Shown here piece after piece: positions 1 through 11,404 of a DNA stretch of 64,000 nucleotides. Position 1 is the first letter of the stretch. The number at the start of each line of letters is the position of its first letter. The stretch is taken from NCBI GenBank assembly GCA_032158125.1, contig JASKOT010000048.1, forward strand, positions 1 to 64,000, written 5' to 3'. A program made the position numbers and the translations under genes. The notes below the pieces were generated by a model. That model searched no databases. It was given only the letters and a program-made list of their open reading frames with translations, and was not told the origin of the DNA. This stretch comes from Papiliotrema nemorosa. Taxonomy: Eukaryota > Basidiomycota > Tremellomycetes > Tremellales > Rhynchogastremaceae.

Positions 1-249
1 GGATGCAATACCAATCAGGACTGTGAACAGGTTGGTGGATGGGATGCCAAAGCGGGTGCGGCTGCTCAAGCAGCAGAGAGGCTGGTCTATTCCGTACTGA
101 GTGATAGATAACATATGTACGCCTTTGAATACAAAGTTTCAAGTCTCTAGCTGTCAAATTGCATGAGTTATAGTTGCAAGAATATCGATACCCTCTGAGA
201 TGATAGTGGTGGCAATCGCCACCTACAACTTTTCTCGGATCCCTACTGT
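1..249. other. Window edge, possible gene tail
   Basis: Two plus-strand frames are open from the window edge and stop near 105-115, so the 3' end of a gene that starts outside the window is possible. The stretch is too short to choose a frame or name a family. Positions 116-249 show no recognisable signal. Confidence 0.2.
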
Positions 250-621
250 ATGGGCAGCAAAGAAACCTCACAGTCTGCGGTCCGACCCACTTCTTTGCGC
301 AGGACCCAATACCCATCGATTGAAACCGTGCTGACGACGGAGATACCAAAGTCTGACATAGACACCACAGAGGCAGACACTTTACAAAAGAGCGAGCACT
401 TAGCCTTGTTGCGCACTCTCCAAAATGTCATTCCCGACCAGAACCATATAAGGCTCATTGGAGAAACGATCGAGGCATACGAGCACGGAAGCTTGAATAA
501 AGCGGAGATCTCGAAACACATTCAAATGATCCGGGAGTCTATAGAAGAGTACGATAGGCTCGTGGCTAGAGTGAACAGGGGAACAAGGAGTAGCGGTGTA
601 GGCCCACTCTCGATCATGTAG
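250..621 (+). CDS. Small hypothetical protein
   Basis: A single open frame of 123 codons starts at an ATG. The product is polar and probably helical in its second half, with many Glu, Arg and Ile residues around positions 55-110. I see no signal peptide, membrane segment or known motif. I do not recognise the family. It could be a chance frame or one exon of a longer gene, because introns in this genome are frequent and the start lacks support. Nothing nearby suggests a role. Confidence 0.3.
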   Translation: MGSKETSQSAVRPTSLRRTQYPSIETVLTTEIPKSDIDTTEADTLQKSEHLALLRTLQNVIPDQNHIRLIGETIEAYEHGSLNKAEISKHIQMIRESIEEYDRLVARVNRGTRSSGVGPLSIM

Positions 622-1116
622 TCAATGGATACAGCTTGTTGCGAGGTGCGAATCACAGATCGCCAGACGCAAGAACAATTGGAAAATCAGGGCATTCATA
701 ATGGGGTCGAGCACAAAGCAACCTGACGCATCGCGCCACATGTGGAAGAATCGAGAAAGACCGTCTTGGACGAGGCAAGGGGCAAACGAGGTGACAGCTC
801 AGTGAGGAGACGATTGACAATGGTAGCAAGGCAAACCACGGGCAGACTCGCTGCAATGAAACGCATATGAGGCTTGTACATCGGCGTCTGTAGAGTCTAG
901 AATACCGTAAGCGACGTTGAAAGGACGCAACAGCACCGACTCGTTGCACTGCGTCAGCTATATGAGGTTTTGCGTGTTCTGGTGGTTGATGTTGCCCTTT
1001 GTGCTTACTTTGCTTATAAAAATCAAGCAGAGTTCGTGCAGCCGTCTGATTCATCCTCATCCTGAGCATCTTGTCAACAACTCTACTGAATTTTCATCTT
1101 CCTAACCAACTCAAGC
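622..1116. other. Intergenic, nothing recognised
   Basis: A minus-strand frame of 138 codons (653-1069) crosses this stretch but has an Arg/Cys/Ser-rich composition typical of an antisense shadow. I see no RNA gene or repeat here. The last 60 bases are the leader of the next gene. Confidence 0.3.
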
Positions 1117-1534
1117 ATGCCTAAGACTCGGAACGCAGTTTCCAAATGGTCACAGGAAAGCACACTGTTATCAAATGTGGTATGTTACCTTTGCCGCGAC
1201 GCATAATAACCCTTTCCAAGAGAAATGAGGATACTGATCACCCTTACAGGCATCCATTATCAGAGACAAAGCCAAGAAGATTGATGATGTGACTTACTAT
1301 GATGTGAAGAGCTTCATTGGCCGACACTTGGACAAGGGGTCATCTTGGAAGGATGGGACAAAGATGGCTTTTGCTTCTCAAGAATCAATTTGGTATGGTA
1401 CAGGTCAAGCTTGTGTACACACAGAATCTGAGGTAAACACTATTGTAGTGGGTGCCCTGCAAGAGATCTTGGCCAAACTTGGGACATCAAGCGCAACACA
1501 GTCAAATACAGGCACAGTATCAGGCACTCAGTGA
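1117..1534 (+). CDS. Small two-exon hypothetical protein in CpG-poor DNA
   Basis: Exon 1 is 1117-1179. A GTATGT donor and a TTACAG acceptor bound an intron at 1180-1249, with a CTGAT-type branch site. Exon 2 is 1250-1534. The junction keeps phase and yields 115 residues starting MPKTRNAVSKW. The protein is soluble-looking, with a basic N-terminus, a middle part rich in Lys, Asp and Tyr, and a Ser/Thr/Gln tail. I do not recognise the family. Its DNA is as CpG-poor as the paralogue array at 15.6-21.1 kb (see findings) and lies directly upstream of a copia relic, so it may be an old gene in silenced DNA or part of a mobile element. The clean intron argues that it is or was expressed. Confidence 0.45.
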
Positions 1535-1815
1535 GCAATAAGGTGAGAGGTCAGATTCAGGACCACTAGAGCAAGATGTAGAAAGGTGTGCGCCGGAATT
1601 GCATGCAGAGAACAAAGCAGAAAACTGTTGGGCATTGTGTGTTACCCTATGAGAGTTGCTTGTGTCAGGATTGATACATTCAACACTATTCACTCAACTC
1701 GTTCCATTGGAAAGCCCACCCCTTTAGCCCTCTTCCACATGTGGACAGTGTTGAATGATCCTTGCCCACAATGTTTGCCAATTTTGTTGCTTTTGTCAGA
1801 GTTGTAACTGTTTGT
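1535..1815. other. Intergenic between small gene and copia relic
   Basis: CpG-poor sequence with no supported gene. It may include further decayed copia pol sequence, but I cannot read a conserved motif in it. Confidence 0.3.
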
Positions 1816-2017
1816 CATGAAGGCTAGCTCAATGCAACTTACTTTTGCCACCAATGACCAAGGATATATGACCAAAGCATCAACAACTTTGCCTATTTTG
1901 CTGAAATTGCCTACTCCAGTGACTACTTGACGACCCTTGCTACGGACCCAATTATTGCCAAAGAAGCCCAAGGAAAGGCATAGCATCAGGTGGATCATCA
2001 TTCAACTCTTTGTCATC
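1816..2017 (+). pseudogene. Relic of Ty1/copia pol C-terminus
   Basis: The plus frame from the ATG at 1816 reads a sequence with 'LTFATNDQ' followed by 'MTKAS'. It resembles the end of the copia RNase H domain, where 'T-x-DQ-x-AD-x-x-TKALP' precedes the 3' LTR. The frame stops within about 40 codons. A closely similar peptide is encoded on the minus strand at 18376-18567. Only the 3' end of the element is present, with no integrase or reverse transcriptase, so it is a truncated, dead copy. The family assignment rests on this short motif plus the downstream LTR-like repeat. Confidence 0.55.
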
Positions 2018-2385
2018 ATTCAACGCTCAAAGACCTCTTTGCTCATGACCCAAGAGATATAAGTACTAGGAGGAAGGTGGTGGATTTCTTTTTTTAGCTT
2101 CTTGTTATTGAGTCAATACAACACTATAACAGTGCTTTCTGCATCACTACTTGTTATCTACTTGTAGTCTTGCCCTCTGTCATCTCTAGTCTGCGCTACT
2201 CTCGTCCTCTAGCCACTCTCATCAAGATCCTCCCGCCTTGCTTGCTCTCATCGAGTATCATTCAACCCTCAACAACTTAGCCGACTTAGTTACTGGTAAC
2301 TAGGTTCACATATCTCGTTGAGTACCTTCTCTTTCTAGACTAGATAGACTAGTCACGCATTGGGCTGGTAACTAGTAGTGGAGCA
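2018..2385 (+). mobile_element. copia-type LTR, plus-strand copy
   Basis: About 370 bases follow the pol relic and are repeated in inverted orientation at about 18000-18375. Shared blocks include a TATA-like ATATAAGTA just downstream of the start, the segment around 2096-2150, and a perfect 22-base match at 2365-2386 (to 17999-18020). The unit can be read as beginning TG and ending CA, as LTRs do. The exact 5' boundary is uncertain by some tens of bases, and no target duplication can be checked because the 5' end of the element is missing. Confidence 0.6.
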
Positions 2386-2955
2386 ATGTGATAAGATCTT
2401 TGTTCAAACCATCATGGGGTTTGAGGATTAGTACACGCCTCTGCCATCATGTCTTCAGAGAGTTAGTGAAGGTAGAAGAGAACATACAGCTTTAGCTTTA
2501 GGCTGGATCTGCTGCCTGGTCATTATTTGTGTCTGGCAGGATCAGCATGTAAGTGGTTATGGTGCGCTTTGTTGAGTGTTATGGGTCATGGACTGGTCAG
2601 GCGAAGTGATTGGTTTGCCCGTTATTCAATTGAGCGACACCTTTCCACCGTCGGCGAAAAGAACGCTTTGCTCTGCTGTCTGCACGAGTCACGAGTCTGC
2701 ACGATGAGCATCCTCACGAGCGAGTGAAAAGACATGCTCGAGCCTGATAAGGGTGCGATGCGCGGGTGTGGTCTGTGATGGTCGTTCCTGCCCCTTGGCT
2801 GGTTGAAACAACACTCCCCTCGACGACCTCGACTGCGACGATGACCGAACTCCTCATGCAAACATTCCACTCTCTGTCTCTACACATACAAATACTCACC
2901 ATGCCTGTCCCTACTCCAGATTCCCCCTAATAATCTCACCACCAGACTCGTGAAG
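2386..2955. other. Intergenic, leader of next gene
   Basis: No gene supported. CpG frequency rises again after about 2580, marking the end of the left CpG-poor segment. The last 100 bases are pyrimidine-rich and serve as the probable 5' leader of the Ser-rich gene. Confidence 0.3.
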
Positions 2956-5013
2956 ATGCCTCGTGAACGGGACGACATCACGTCGCTCGGATCCAACTCG
3001 GACTACCTCGCGCGATATCGATACTCTACCCTCTCTATCGACCTCCCATCCCCTCGGCCTCTAGGGGGCTCAAATAGGACATCGTCACACTCGTCCACAT
3101 CGACATCTGCCTCTGGGTCGTCGATTGATACAGGTGCAGTCGCGTCCGCAACGAGGGGACGAAAGGCCAGCGCGTCGAGCCATCATTTACTCTCGAGACC
3201 GGGTACGCCAGGGACAGCTCTTGATGCGCTATCTGCGACGCCTACTGTCCTTGCACGAGACGACTTATCCACTGCTCCCTCACTGTCCCAGTCGGTTATC
3301 CCACTGCTTCATACGGGGGCCGAGGAAGGCTACGATGGAGATCAGCAAGAGGGGGAAGTGCAGAACCGACCGCCCGTTGATGACGATCTCCCATGGACAG
3401 GTCAAAGGACCGGCTCCTCTCATTCATCGAGTCAAGAGCAAATTCACGAAGCTGAGGTTTCGAGACCGGTTGATCAAGCGCAGACGGATCTAGCAGTAGC
3501 TCTGGCATCTCTCCCATGGGCTGAACCGCCTCCTCGACACACCTCCCCTTCTCCCGCTCCATCTCAATTGCTCAGTATCCCCTACACATCCCCAACCCCC
3601 ATCTCCCCGGCAGAACGGAATCTCGCTAGATCACCATCATTGTCTTTCCTACAAAACGACCCGGCGTCCTCCCTCATCCATGGCCATTCAAGGTCCCCCT
3701 CTCAAGCTTCGTCCATCTCGTCGTCCAGATCAAACCGAACAACCGACCTCTTACCTCCCCCTCGACAGCAGTATAGTCTCCCCGCGTCCCCGTTGTCTAT
3801 CCACACACCTTTATCCATACATACTCCAGTCCCCGAAGGACGATGGTTATCGGCCCCTGGACCTACTGGCCTGGGTGAGAGACCATTGAGCGGGTACTCC
3901 GGGATGGCCGATATTTACCCGCCACACACGCCTCAACCCGGCGACAGTGAAGACTCAGTCGTAGCTTCCCTCTCGGCAGCTCTGAGGCATTTGTCTCGCT
4001 TATCCACGCAATCCAGCAAGTCGGCCCGGTCGATGAAATCAGGCAAGACTGGCATATCGTCTCGAGGGAGATCAACGCGGTCGACAAGCTCGAAAAGGAC
4101 GAGCGGGAGCACCACGCATCATAGATGGGGAGGGAAGAGGTTCTCGGTGGATAAAGAAGCTCAGCCTTTGGTACATCGTGATGATGTGGGGGAAGGGGAA
4201 ATGAGGGAGAGGGAGGAGATGATGGATCTGTTGACGCTCGTACGACGGGCGGCAGTGCTGGAGCGAATGTTGCGGGCCGGAAAGAGGGTAAGCATTGCAC
4301 AAGCATCAATAATAGAGTGAGTAGGGCTGAATGAGTAGATTAGCAGTTCGACTATCCGGAGTCGAGCCCGAGTATCCGTTTCTTCCCTGCATCGACGGAT
4401 CACCTCTTCCAGGTCGACTTCCCCACCCTCACATCCTTCTCGACGATCTATCAGTTCCCGATTATCCGGCGTGTCGATGAAGGCCGGTACGCCCCGAACC
4501 AGTCGTTCATTTCGACAACGGCTGTCTCGCCGTGTCGGTCGCAACGAGTCAAGGGAAGATCTCTTCACTGAACTGGATGAGCGATCTCAGGAGAATATAC
4601 AGGTGGATATGCCTGAACATGTCGGTGAAATCATGGTTTTCCCTGAAAAGCGAGCCTCTATCCCTCCTCCATTGCCCGAGAAACCGGGTAAAATGGGCAA
4701 ATGTAGGGATATCACCTATGTTGAGCCCCTCGAGCCAGTCTCTCCCGTCGACTACAGTCGTATAGAGAAGGGTCGTCAAGTGGGTGGCTCAAGTGCAGCA
4801 GAGGAGGAGGCAGGATGGGTTGAACAGTCACCTCATCTAGGCCACAGATCCCCCGGATGGAGAAAAAGGCAGAGCGTGTTGAGCTACATGTCGACGGGGG
4901 TATGGAGTTATCGAGCGAAAAGGAGATGGATGTGGAGTATATCGATTGGAGCGGGGATAGTGGTGGTCATGATTATAGGTCTGTTGGCTGGACTCTTGTC
5001 TAGACGTCAGTAA
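2956..5013 (+). CDS. Ser-rich protein with C-terminal membrane anchor
   Basis: The first long frame starts at the ATG at 2956 and encodes about 450 residues of Ser/Pro/Thr/Arg-rich, low-complexity sequence. The second frame continues to 5013 with a basic Ser/Arg stretch and a Pro-rich segment. It ends in a single hydrophobic helix (about 20 residues, SIGAGIVVVMIIGLLAGLL) followed by SRRQ. That arrangement is a tail anchor: a large cytosolic domain on one C-terminal transmembrane segment. The frames join in phase through GTGAGT at 4317 and an AG at 4346, giving an intron of only 30 nt. No alternative keeps the frame without a much longer intron. The product would be about 675 residues. I do not recognise the family. 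The two-exon model is inferred. Confidence 0.6.
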
Positions 5014-5864
5014 GCAGCATAAGGGTGTAGCAGACGAATCTGCCAGTCTGTCCCTCTGTCGTGAGTGATTAATGGCATTGTTGGACTAGGTAATACGAGA
5101 TCGAGTCAGTCATGTTGATTTACATAGCGACGCATGATGATGTGTAACCCAGAAGGACGTCAGGCGAGAGGAGACTCTTAGCCTTGCTTAAACCCGCATA
5201 CTATCCAGCAGCTCCATCGACGACACCGAGTTCCCTCGGACCACCTAGGGATCAGCACAAGTCTCACCGCGCCATGTTTGTACACCCACAATCATCCCGC
5301 AAGGTTTCCTGACTCCCCCTCCGAGCTCCTCGAAAGCATTGTCCACCACCAAATTCAAAAACATGTCGAATCCTCTCAAAACACCAGAAACGGCTCGACC
5401 ACCTTGAATATGGAGGTACAGTCGTCGGTCCATGAACTCTGTTTTGTCAGCCTCGACTAATTACGTGAAGTTCTGGGCGCACTCTTCAGTTCGGGTTGGG
5501 ATGCTCGGGACATTGTTGAGGGAAAATGGGAAGAGTTCGAGAGGAATGCAAGTTGTTTTTAACGGGATTCGGTGCTTTCTCGGCGCGTCGTCTCTCGTGT
5601 CACTGTGACTTTTTCGTCTGACACTCCTTTTGACTGTTCTGCGGCCCTGTCTGAGTGTTGTTCGAGTGATCTGTCGAGGGTATAGGTGAGACGTTGTATG
5701 AGTGTAGGCTGGATGAGTTGTTGGGTGGCAAATTGATCATGACGTGGCACGTTGATATAGCTTATCAAATGACTTGTGCATCCACGTCCACCCTATGCCT
5801 CCCTATACACCCTACACATCTCAACTTATCGTCTCCCATACCTCCAGATCGATACCCAGACACC
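5014..5864. other. Intergenic, no gene supported
   Basis: Only short scattered frames occur on both strands. No repeat or RNA gene was recognised. The stretch from about 5770 to 5864 is pyrimidine-rich and is the likely leader of SED5. Confidence 0.3.
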
Positions 5865-7456
5865 ATGGCGAAGGACAGGACGGCAGAGTTTCACAATACG
5901 GTACTATCCATCAAATCGCGTACCGCTGCACCGGCCAATGGACCCGGAGGAAAGAGAGACGAGGCCAAACAGTCTCTTTTGGGAAATGGACAAGCTGGAC
6001 CGAGTAGCTCCAAAGGGAAGGGAAGGGATGCAGGTGGAGGTAGTGGGAAGAGTGAATTTGGGAGACTGGCAGGTGGCATAGCGAAAGATATCAATGCGAC
6101 CACGCTCAAACTGCAAAAGCTAGCTCAGCGTGAGTACCCTTATCCCTAAACGGACCTCACATCCTAAACACCAAAACTCGAATCCCAGACCATCTTATGC
6201 GATAGCCGACGGGAAGTGCTAACTCACAGTGGCCAAGAGAAAGACATTATTCGATGATCGACCGATCGAGATATCCGAATTGACCTATATAATCCGACAA
6301 GATATAGCCTCGCTCAATACCCAGATCGCATCTCTCCAATCGTTTGTTCGGACGCAAAAAGCAGGAACGAAAGGAAATGCAAGTGGGACGGGACAGGTGG
6401 ATGAGCACAATTCCAACGTGGTCATGTTGCTCCAAAGTCGATTGGCCAATATGGGTATGGGTTTCAAGGATGTGCTGGAGCTGCGCACCCAGGTGAGTCG
6501 ACGTGTGGGCTCAGTGAGATGGGCGTTTCGCTTATGGGCAGAATATGAAGGCGAGCAAGGATAGGACAGAGCAGTTTATGCACACGACCTCTAATGCTAG
6601 TGTACCTCAACCCGCCAAAGGTGAGTCTCCTGATCCCACTTTCCCTATAGGCTACGCAGTCGCATTCGGGGTATTGCCTTTCAGGCACTGGCCTGGCCGA
6701 ACAGGAGCTCGAACGCTGACGAACAGACTCGCTACTATTCTCTCAACCTGGCGGACCCGGTACGGGCTTCCCTTCGGACCGAAAAGGAAAAGCTAGGGCG
6801 TTACCGGACGACCCGAATCAAAAGGACTTTTTGGCATTGGATCTGGATGGAGATAGAGGTGAATCGGGGATGGTACAGAATGGTGGAGGGTACCAACAAA
6901 TGCAGCTCGTCGAACAGCAAGTAAGTGCCACTCTTTTTCATCTGTCCGCGCCCTGTGTACATCACGTACATGGCACAAGGGTCTGCCGGTCTGCCCCGTG
7001 GTGAAGGTCCGATGCAAGTTGGATATGAAGGACTTTGAGAATCTTCAGTGAATCGTGGCTAATGATCAGAACGACTATATCCAATCCCGGTCTACCGCCA
7101 TCGAATCGATAGAATCTACAATAGCAGAACTCGGATCGATCTTTTCTCACCTGGCAAATATGGTAGCGGAACAAAGGGAGACTGTACAACGTATCGACGC
7201 AGATACAACTGATATAGCTGCGTAAGTCCTCTCACAAGTTCTCCGCTATGGATGACCGAGTCAGGTGCACGCGCTGACGTCTCAGAAACGTCTCGGGCGC
7301 ACAGAGAGAACTGTTGAAATATTACGCGAGCGTCACTTCGAATCGATGGTTGATGCTCAAGATCTTTGGCGTGTTGATCATTTTCGTCAGTTCACCCTCT
7401 TTTCAGGTATGGCAATTGCTCACTCTCAGTTCCTGGTATTTATCCTCGTCTCGTAG
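5865..7456 (+). CDS. SED5: Syntaxin-5 family Qa-SNARE (Sed5)
   Basis: Sed5 is the Golgi t-SNARE for ER-to-Golgi and intra-Golgi fusion. Seven exons join in phase: 5865-6129, 6230-6492, 6542-6620, 6727-6920, 7070-7221, 7286-7385 and 7430-7456, giving 359 residues. The N-terminus has the syntaxin-5 N-peptide form (MAKDRTAEFHNTV). 'LAQLAKRKTLFDDRP' followed by an Ile/Leu-rich helix matches the Habc region. The SNARE helix near the C-terminus includes 'STAIESIESTIAELG', and a final hydrophobic anchor runs from about 335 to the stop. The last intron uses a weaker GTCAGT donor. Removing it is required to obtain the anchor ending 'FLVFILVS'. The gene is convergent with CHM7, 222 bp away. Confidence 0.93.
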
Positions 7457-7678
7457 ACTGTTCCAGAGGAGCAGAGCGGGATCGTCATATGTTGTAGCAT
7501 AGAGCAAGGCGTAGATGGATCCGGCATAGCGTAGATGAGTCAATGTGTGGTGACATGGCATTCATGCATCGTCTCGAACGTATAATACAGCAACTGGTTA
7601 CTTCAAAGTCGTACGTATATATACACGTCTCGATGGGATATCCTACAACACCAACCCCACCCTATATCGTCTTTCACG

Positions 7679-9528
7679 TCACTCGGCTGCTACTCGCCTT
7701 TCGTCTCGTTTTAATCGTTCCTGTTCCGCACGTAGTCCTTCGTCGACTTGACGTTGTTGAGCCTCTTCAAATTTCCTTTCCCAATCGTTTTCCCCTGCAC
7801 CTGTGGATATCTTGCTTCCTAGTTCCGTGCTCTCCCTCGCCTGTCCAATCACAAGTCCGGTTTGCGATATTGACCCCATCGGTCGTTGCTTTCCTTGCTC
7901 TGCGATCTTGCTCTCCCTCTCCACCCTCTGCTTGTCCTTCTGCTCCTTGTCCTTCTCCTTGTCCTTGTCCTCCTCGGCCAACCTCTCCTTTTCTTCTAAA
8001 ACCAACCCCTCCAACTCCCTCTCCAGCTCATCCTCGTCCACCTCCACACCCGCCGCTCCGACCGCCACCCTCCCTCCGACCCTGATTGCCTGATCCACCT
8101 CTTCCTGACTCGCCAGTACGTCCGCGAGTTCCTGTGTCGTCTTTTCAACCCTATCAAGGTCCAATTGCGGATTCGCCAGTATACCCTTGAGCGTGGAGGT
8201 AGCTGTGGAATAGGCATTCACAATCTCGATATCGTTTTGAGCCGTGTTGATTCCCGACAAGACGGTTTGGAGCTGATGGGAAGTAGCGAGACGTTTGGTG
8301 AGGATCTCTTCGAGGTGTTTCTTGCTTCGTAATGTGGCTAGGGCCAGGGCTTTTTGGGATTTGGATAATTGCGCTTTGGCAGTGACCGTGCATCTGAGAT
8401 CAGCCTTTCTCCTTCTGTTTCTTGATCGTGAATTGGGGGGTGGACAGGTGGGCAGGGAAGCCTCACTGGTTGATTTGCTGGGTTATCGACTCGATCTGTT
8501 TCTCCACAGTCTTGATAGTCGACAAGATGGTCACTGTCCCGCGGTCCGCTTCAGTGATCTCTTCCCCTGCTGCGTCCTTCTCTATGATCTTGATGACCTG
8601 GGATTAGGGCAGTTCTACGGCTCAACTATGACAGCCATCCAATTGCAAGGAAAAGAGGCGGCAAGGGGGAGGTGACCTACCGAGCCATCAGATACGATTA
8701 ACCCCGTATCACGGGATAACCACTTGACGAGGACTTCCACATCTCTCTCACTCAACTTCTCTGTCGAGCCATTCTTCTCGTTCAGACTGGTCGAAGAAGC
8801 TTTCGAGGTTTTACTCGGGATTGCCAATGCCCCAAACGTCTCGCGGAAGGATGTGGGAGTATAGAGTGAATCAGAGTAGTCCAATGGAGGGTTGTCTGTA
8901 ATGTGTTTGATCACTGCCGCAGCTGCTCGCTGTACATCAGCCGTCCGACTCTTACTCGATCTGGCACCAGACTCACCTCGAGCAATCCTAGATGAACGTA
9001 CTCTTTCCCCGCATGTCTCTTCCACAGTGTCTCTTCCTTGTCCACCGTATCTCCACCACTTCCAAATGGGTTGATCTTGTTCAATCCCCATAGTAGGGGT
9101 CTGCCCAATAGACGGTAGGTCAATGACCCTGGATCGTTTATGGGTGTAGGGGAAGTCAAGAATGTTCCAAGGGGATACAACTTTCCCGAAATCACCATAG
9201 AGTCCTATACATCAGACATCGCCCCCCTACCCACTCTGAGGATACGCACCACCACCCCACCCAACCCTTTCGGTCGGGATCCATCATTGTTCTCAAAATG
9301 AGACAACAGATCATTATTCACCGTAATGATCAGTCGATCCGACCCCAAATGACCTGAAGCTAATGTCGAATCCAACACCGAAGTCCACCATGATAAATTT
9401 GCCGCGTAACCTGTGGAATTTGACAGTTTCTGGGTGGATGTACTGGCGTATAAAGCCTTGAGACGGGCTTGAGAGGGGATCGGGGAGATTGGGGCGGGTT
9501 CAGCGAGGAGGAACGGGGGAAGTGACAT
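7679..9528 (-). CDS. CHM7: CHMP7/Chm7-like ESCRT-III protein
   Basis: Chm7/CHMP7 recruits ESCRT-III to the nuclear envelope and ER for membrane surveillance and sealing. Five exons read on the minus strand: 9250-9528, 8977-9204, 8681-8929, 8467-8597 and 7679-8393. Phases fit and the product is 533 residues. The N-terminal half has winged-helix-like segments (for example 'VLVKWLSRDTGLIVSD'). The C-terminal half carries the Snf7-type helical core with 'SKSQKALALATLRSKK' and 'INTAQNDIEIVNAYSTATS'. It is followed by a very acidic, Lys-rich coiled stretch and an Arg-rich tail. Length and order fit CHMP7 better than the short Snf7 paralogues, which are about 220 residues. The assignment is from motif recall, without alignment. 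Confidence 0.82.
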
Positions 9529-10284
9529 GGGTGATGGGTGATGGATGAGGATGAAGGGGATGATGATTGTTGACGAGATTGGTTGACATAGGTTGTTGTC
9601 GGATACTGACCTCGAGTCGACCACGACGACACGACGAGCAATCACCCTCTTCGAGTCGAACTCTCCACAAGGTAGATGGGCATTGCTGTGCCCTGAAGGA
9701 CGATCATGCATGCAATCGTTACACGAGACGAAGAATATGGTCTCCTCATGGTGCCTTGGCCCAAACTACTCAAGATGTTCACCGCTAGTATCATGAACGA
9801 TACAGCCTGCTTTTCGAATCATCTTACTATTCGATGAATTGCAACTCGGTGTGCTCCGACCAAGGAGCTCTGGCGTATGTCAATCTGTTCACGCGTCGTG
9901 CTGAGAAACGTCTCCGGCCCCCACCCCACGTCGACCCATTCCTCGAGTCGACCAGCACCCTCTATCAATCACGCAACACCCCTTCTGACGCATCTTCAAG
10001 TCCTCAGACGTTGATTGTACGCTGACAAGACCGTTACTCACGTGGATCCTCTGTCCACTTTGACCATCCTTTGATCCTCCTCCCCCGTGAAGCCTGACTT
10101 CCAAATGTCGAAGGATGACATCTGACTCGACCGACTGTCACATATATCAGACCTCTTGTCCTTCACGTTCCCCCCTCCTCAGACTCCTGTCTTTCTCATC
10201 ACTTGACTGCTCTACTCTCAATTGATCACCCCATTGCGCTGATAACTATCTCACTGAGCACAACACTGACCATCACCAATCGCA
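9529..10284. other. Divergent promoter region
   Basis: This 756-base stretch separates the divergent CHM7 and the hypothetical gene at 10285. Short frames occur on both strands, but none has coding-like composition. The last 100 bases are pyrimidine-rich and probably form the leader of the next gene. Confidence 0.3.
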
Positions 10285-11157
10285 ATGTCTGCAATCTCTA
10301 CATTTTCGCCTTTCGTGGCTGGAACGCTGGTACCCTCGTTCTTTGCCGCCAACCCACTCATCGGGATGGAACCGATCGGAGACCTCTCCCTACGAGCCGG
10401 CGGGGCTCATAGCCTGTTGGATACTTTGTTCAACTTCGGCTCTGCCGTGCCATCGCAGATGACCAACGTTCCAGGTTTCGCGAAAGCTCACAAGGACTGG
10501 ACCGAGGGCAGGCAAGTGGGGACTATTGATCCTGAGAGAATCATCGTCTCGTTGACCAAGCCAAACTCCGATGTCAAAACCATCGAGGGGACCGAAGCCA
10601 AGTCTGCCAATGAGGCGTCGGACAAAGATACCGCCTTGACCGCCAAAAATCCCTCTCAAGCTCTGAGCAAATTTACGCGGGATGCATTCACCAACCCGTT
10701 GAGTCTCTTTGCCCTCTCACCTTTCCGAGGTTTGGGGGTCAACATGTCTGTCCCGGACGGTATCGTCCCCGTCTCATTCGAAACGGAATTTGACGGAGGG
10801 AAGACCGCGACCTCGATGTACAACACTGGAGAGGTCGACATTCCCGGTGGAACATTCCAGCAATCCGGTTTCTCTTCTTTTACAGTCAATGGAAAGCCTG
10901 TCAGCTCTTTTGCTTCGAGCCAGCCCGACACCAACCGCGGCGCGACGCCCGCGACGTCTTTCGAGTCAGGCATGGCTCTGGGAGAAGTGAAAGATGATGA
11001 CGAGACTGTGGCCTCTGTCCCGGACTCTAGAGCCTTCCACCCTTCATCCATGGAGAAAGCCAACACGTTTGACGAGGCTACTGAGGGTGAGGCGCTGAAG
11101 ACTGTCGAACCGTCGCTCTTCGCTTCTGAGCCTGTCACTCGTGTGACTGAAGCCTAA
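10285..11157 (+). CDS. Hypothetical protein, single exon
   Basis: An uninterrupted frame of 290 residues starts at an ATG in a good context (CGCAATGTC). The codon choice favours C-ending codons, as in the well-supported neighbours. The N-terminal 60 residues are fairly hydrophobic and Gly-rich. The middle has a patch resembling a beta-rich fold (around 'GEVDIPGGTFQQSG' and 'FTVNGKPVSS'). The C-terminal third is acidic and Ser/Thr-rich, probably disordered. No signal peptide cleavage pattern or known catalytic motif is visible. I do not recognise the family. Confidence 0.6.
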   Translation: MSAISTFSPFVAGTLVPSFFAANPLIGMEPIGDLSLRAGGAHSLLDTLFNFGSAVPSQMTNVPGFAKAHKDWTEGRQVGTIDPERIIVSLTKPNSDVKTIEGTEAKSANEASDKDTALTAKNPSQALSKFTRDAFTNPLSLFALSPFRGLGVNMSVPDGIVPVSFETEFDGGKTATSMYNTGEVDIPGGTFQQSGFSSFTVNGKPVSSFASSQPDTNRGATPATSFESGMALGEVKDDDETVASVPDSRAFHPSSMEKANTFDEATEGEALKTVEPSLFASEPVTRVTEA

Positions 11158-11404
11158 ATCTAGGTCTGAAGTGGATCATGGACTGTGCATATGCCTCGGT
11201 GTATTTAGGGAAAGGGTCATTTTGTCAAGTCGTCATGCATTATTGTAAGAATGATCTTTGCGAGAGGTAGGAATGGTCACGCAGCTAGAGTACCCTCGTC
11301 TACCCACGCCGTAGTCTCCTCATTCTTTTTGCGAGCTGCATTACGCTGAGAGCCTTCATCGGTCAAAGAGTCGTGCAAGGACAAAAAAGCGAGAGGGGAA
11401 GATT

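Noticed and set aside
653..1069. 138-codon minus-strand frame
   Set aside because: Arg/Cys/Ser-rich with no motif, and its start sits in the leader of the adjacent plus-strand gene. It looks like a shadow.
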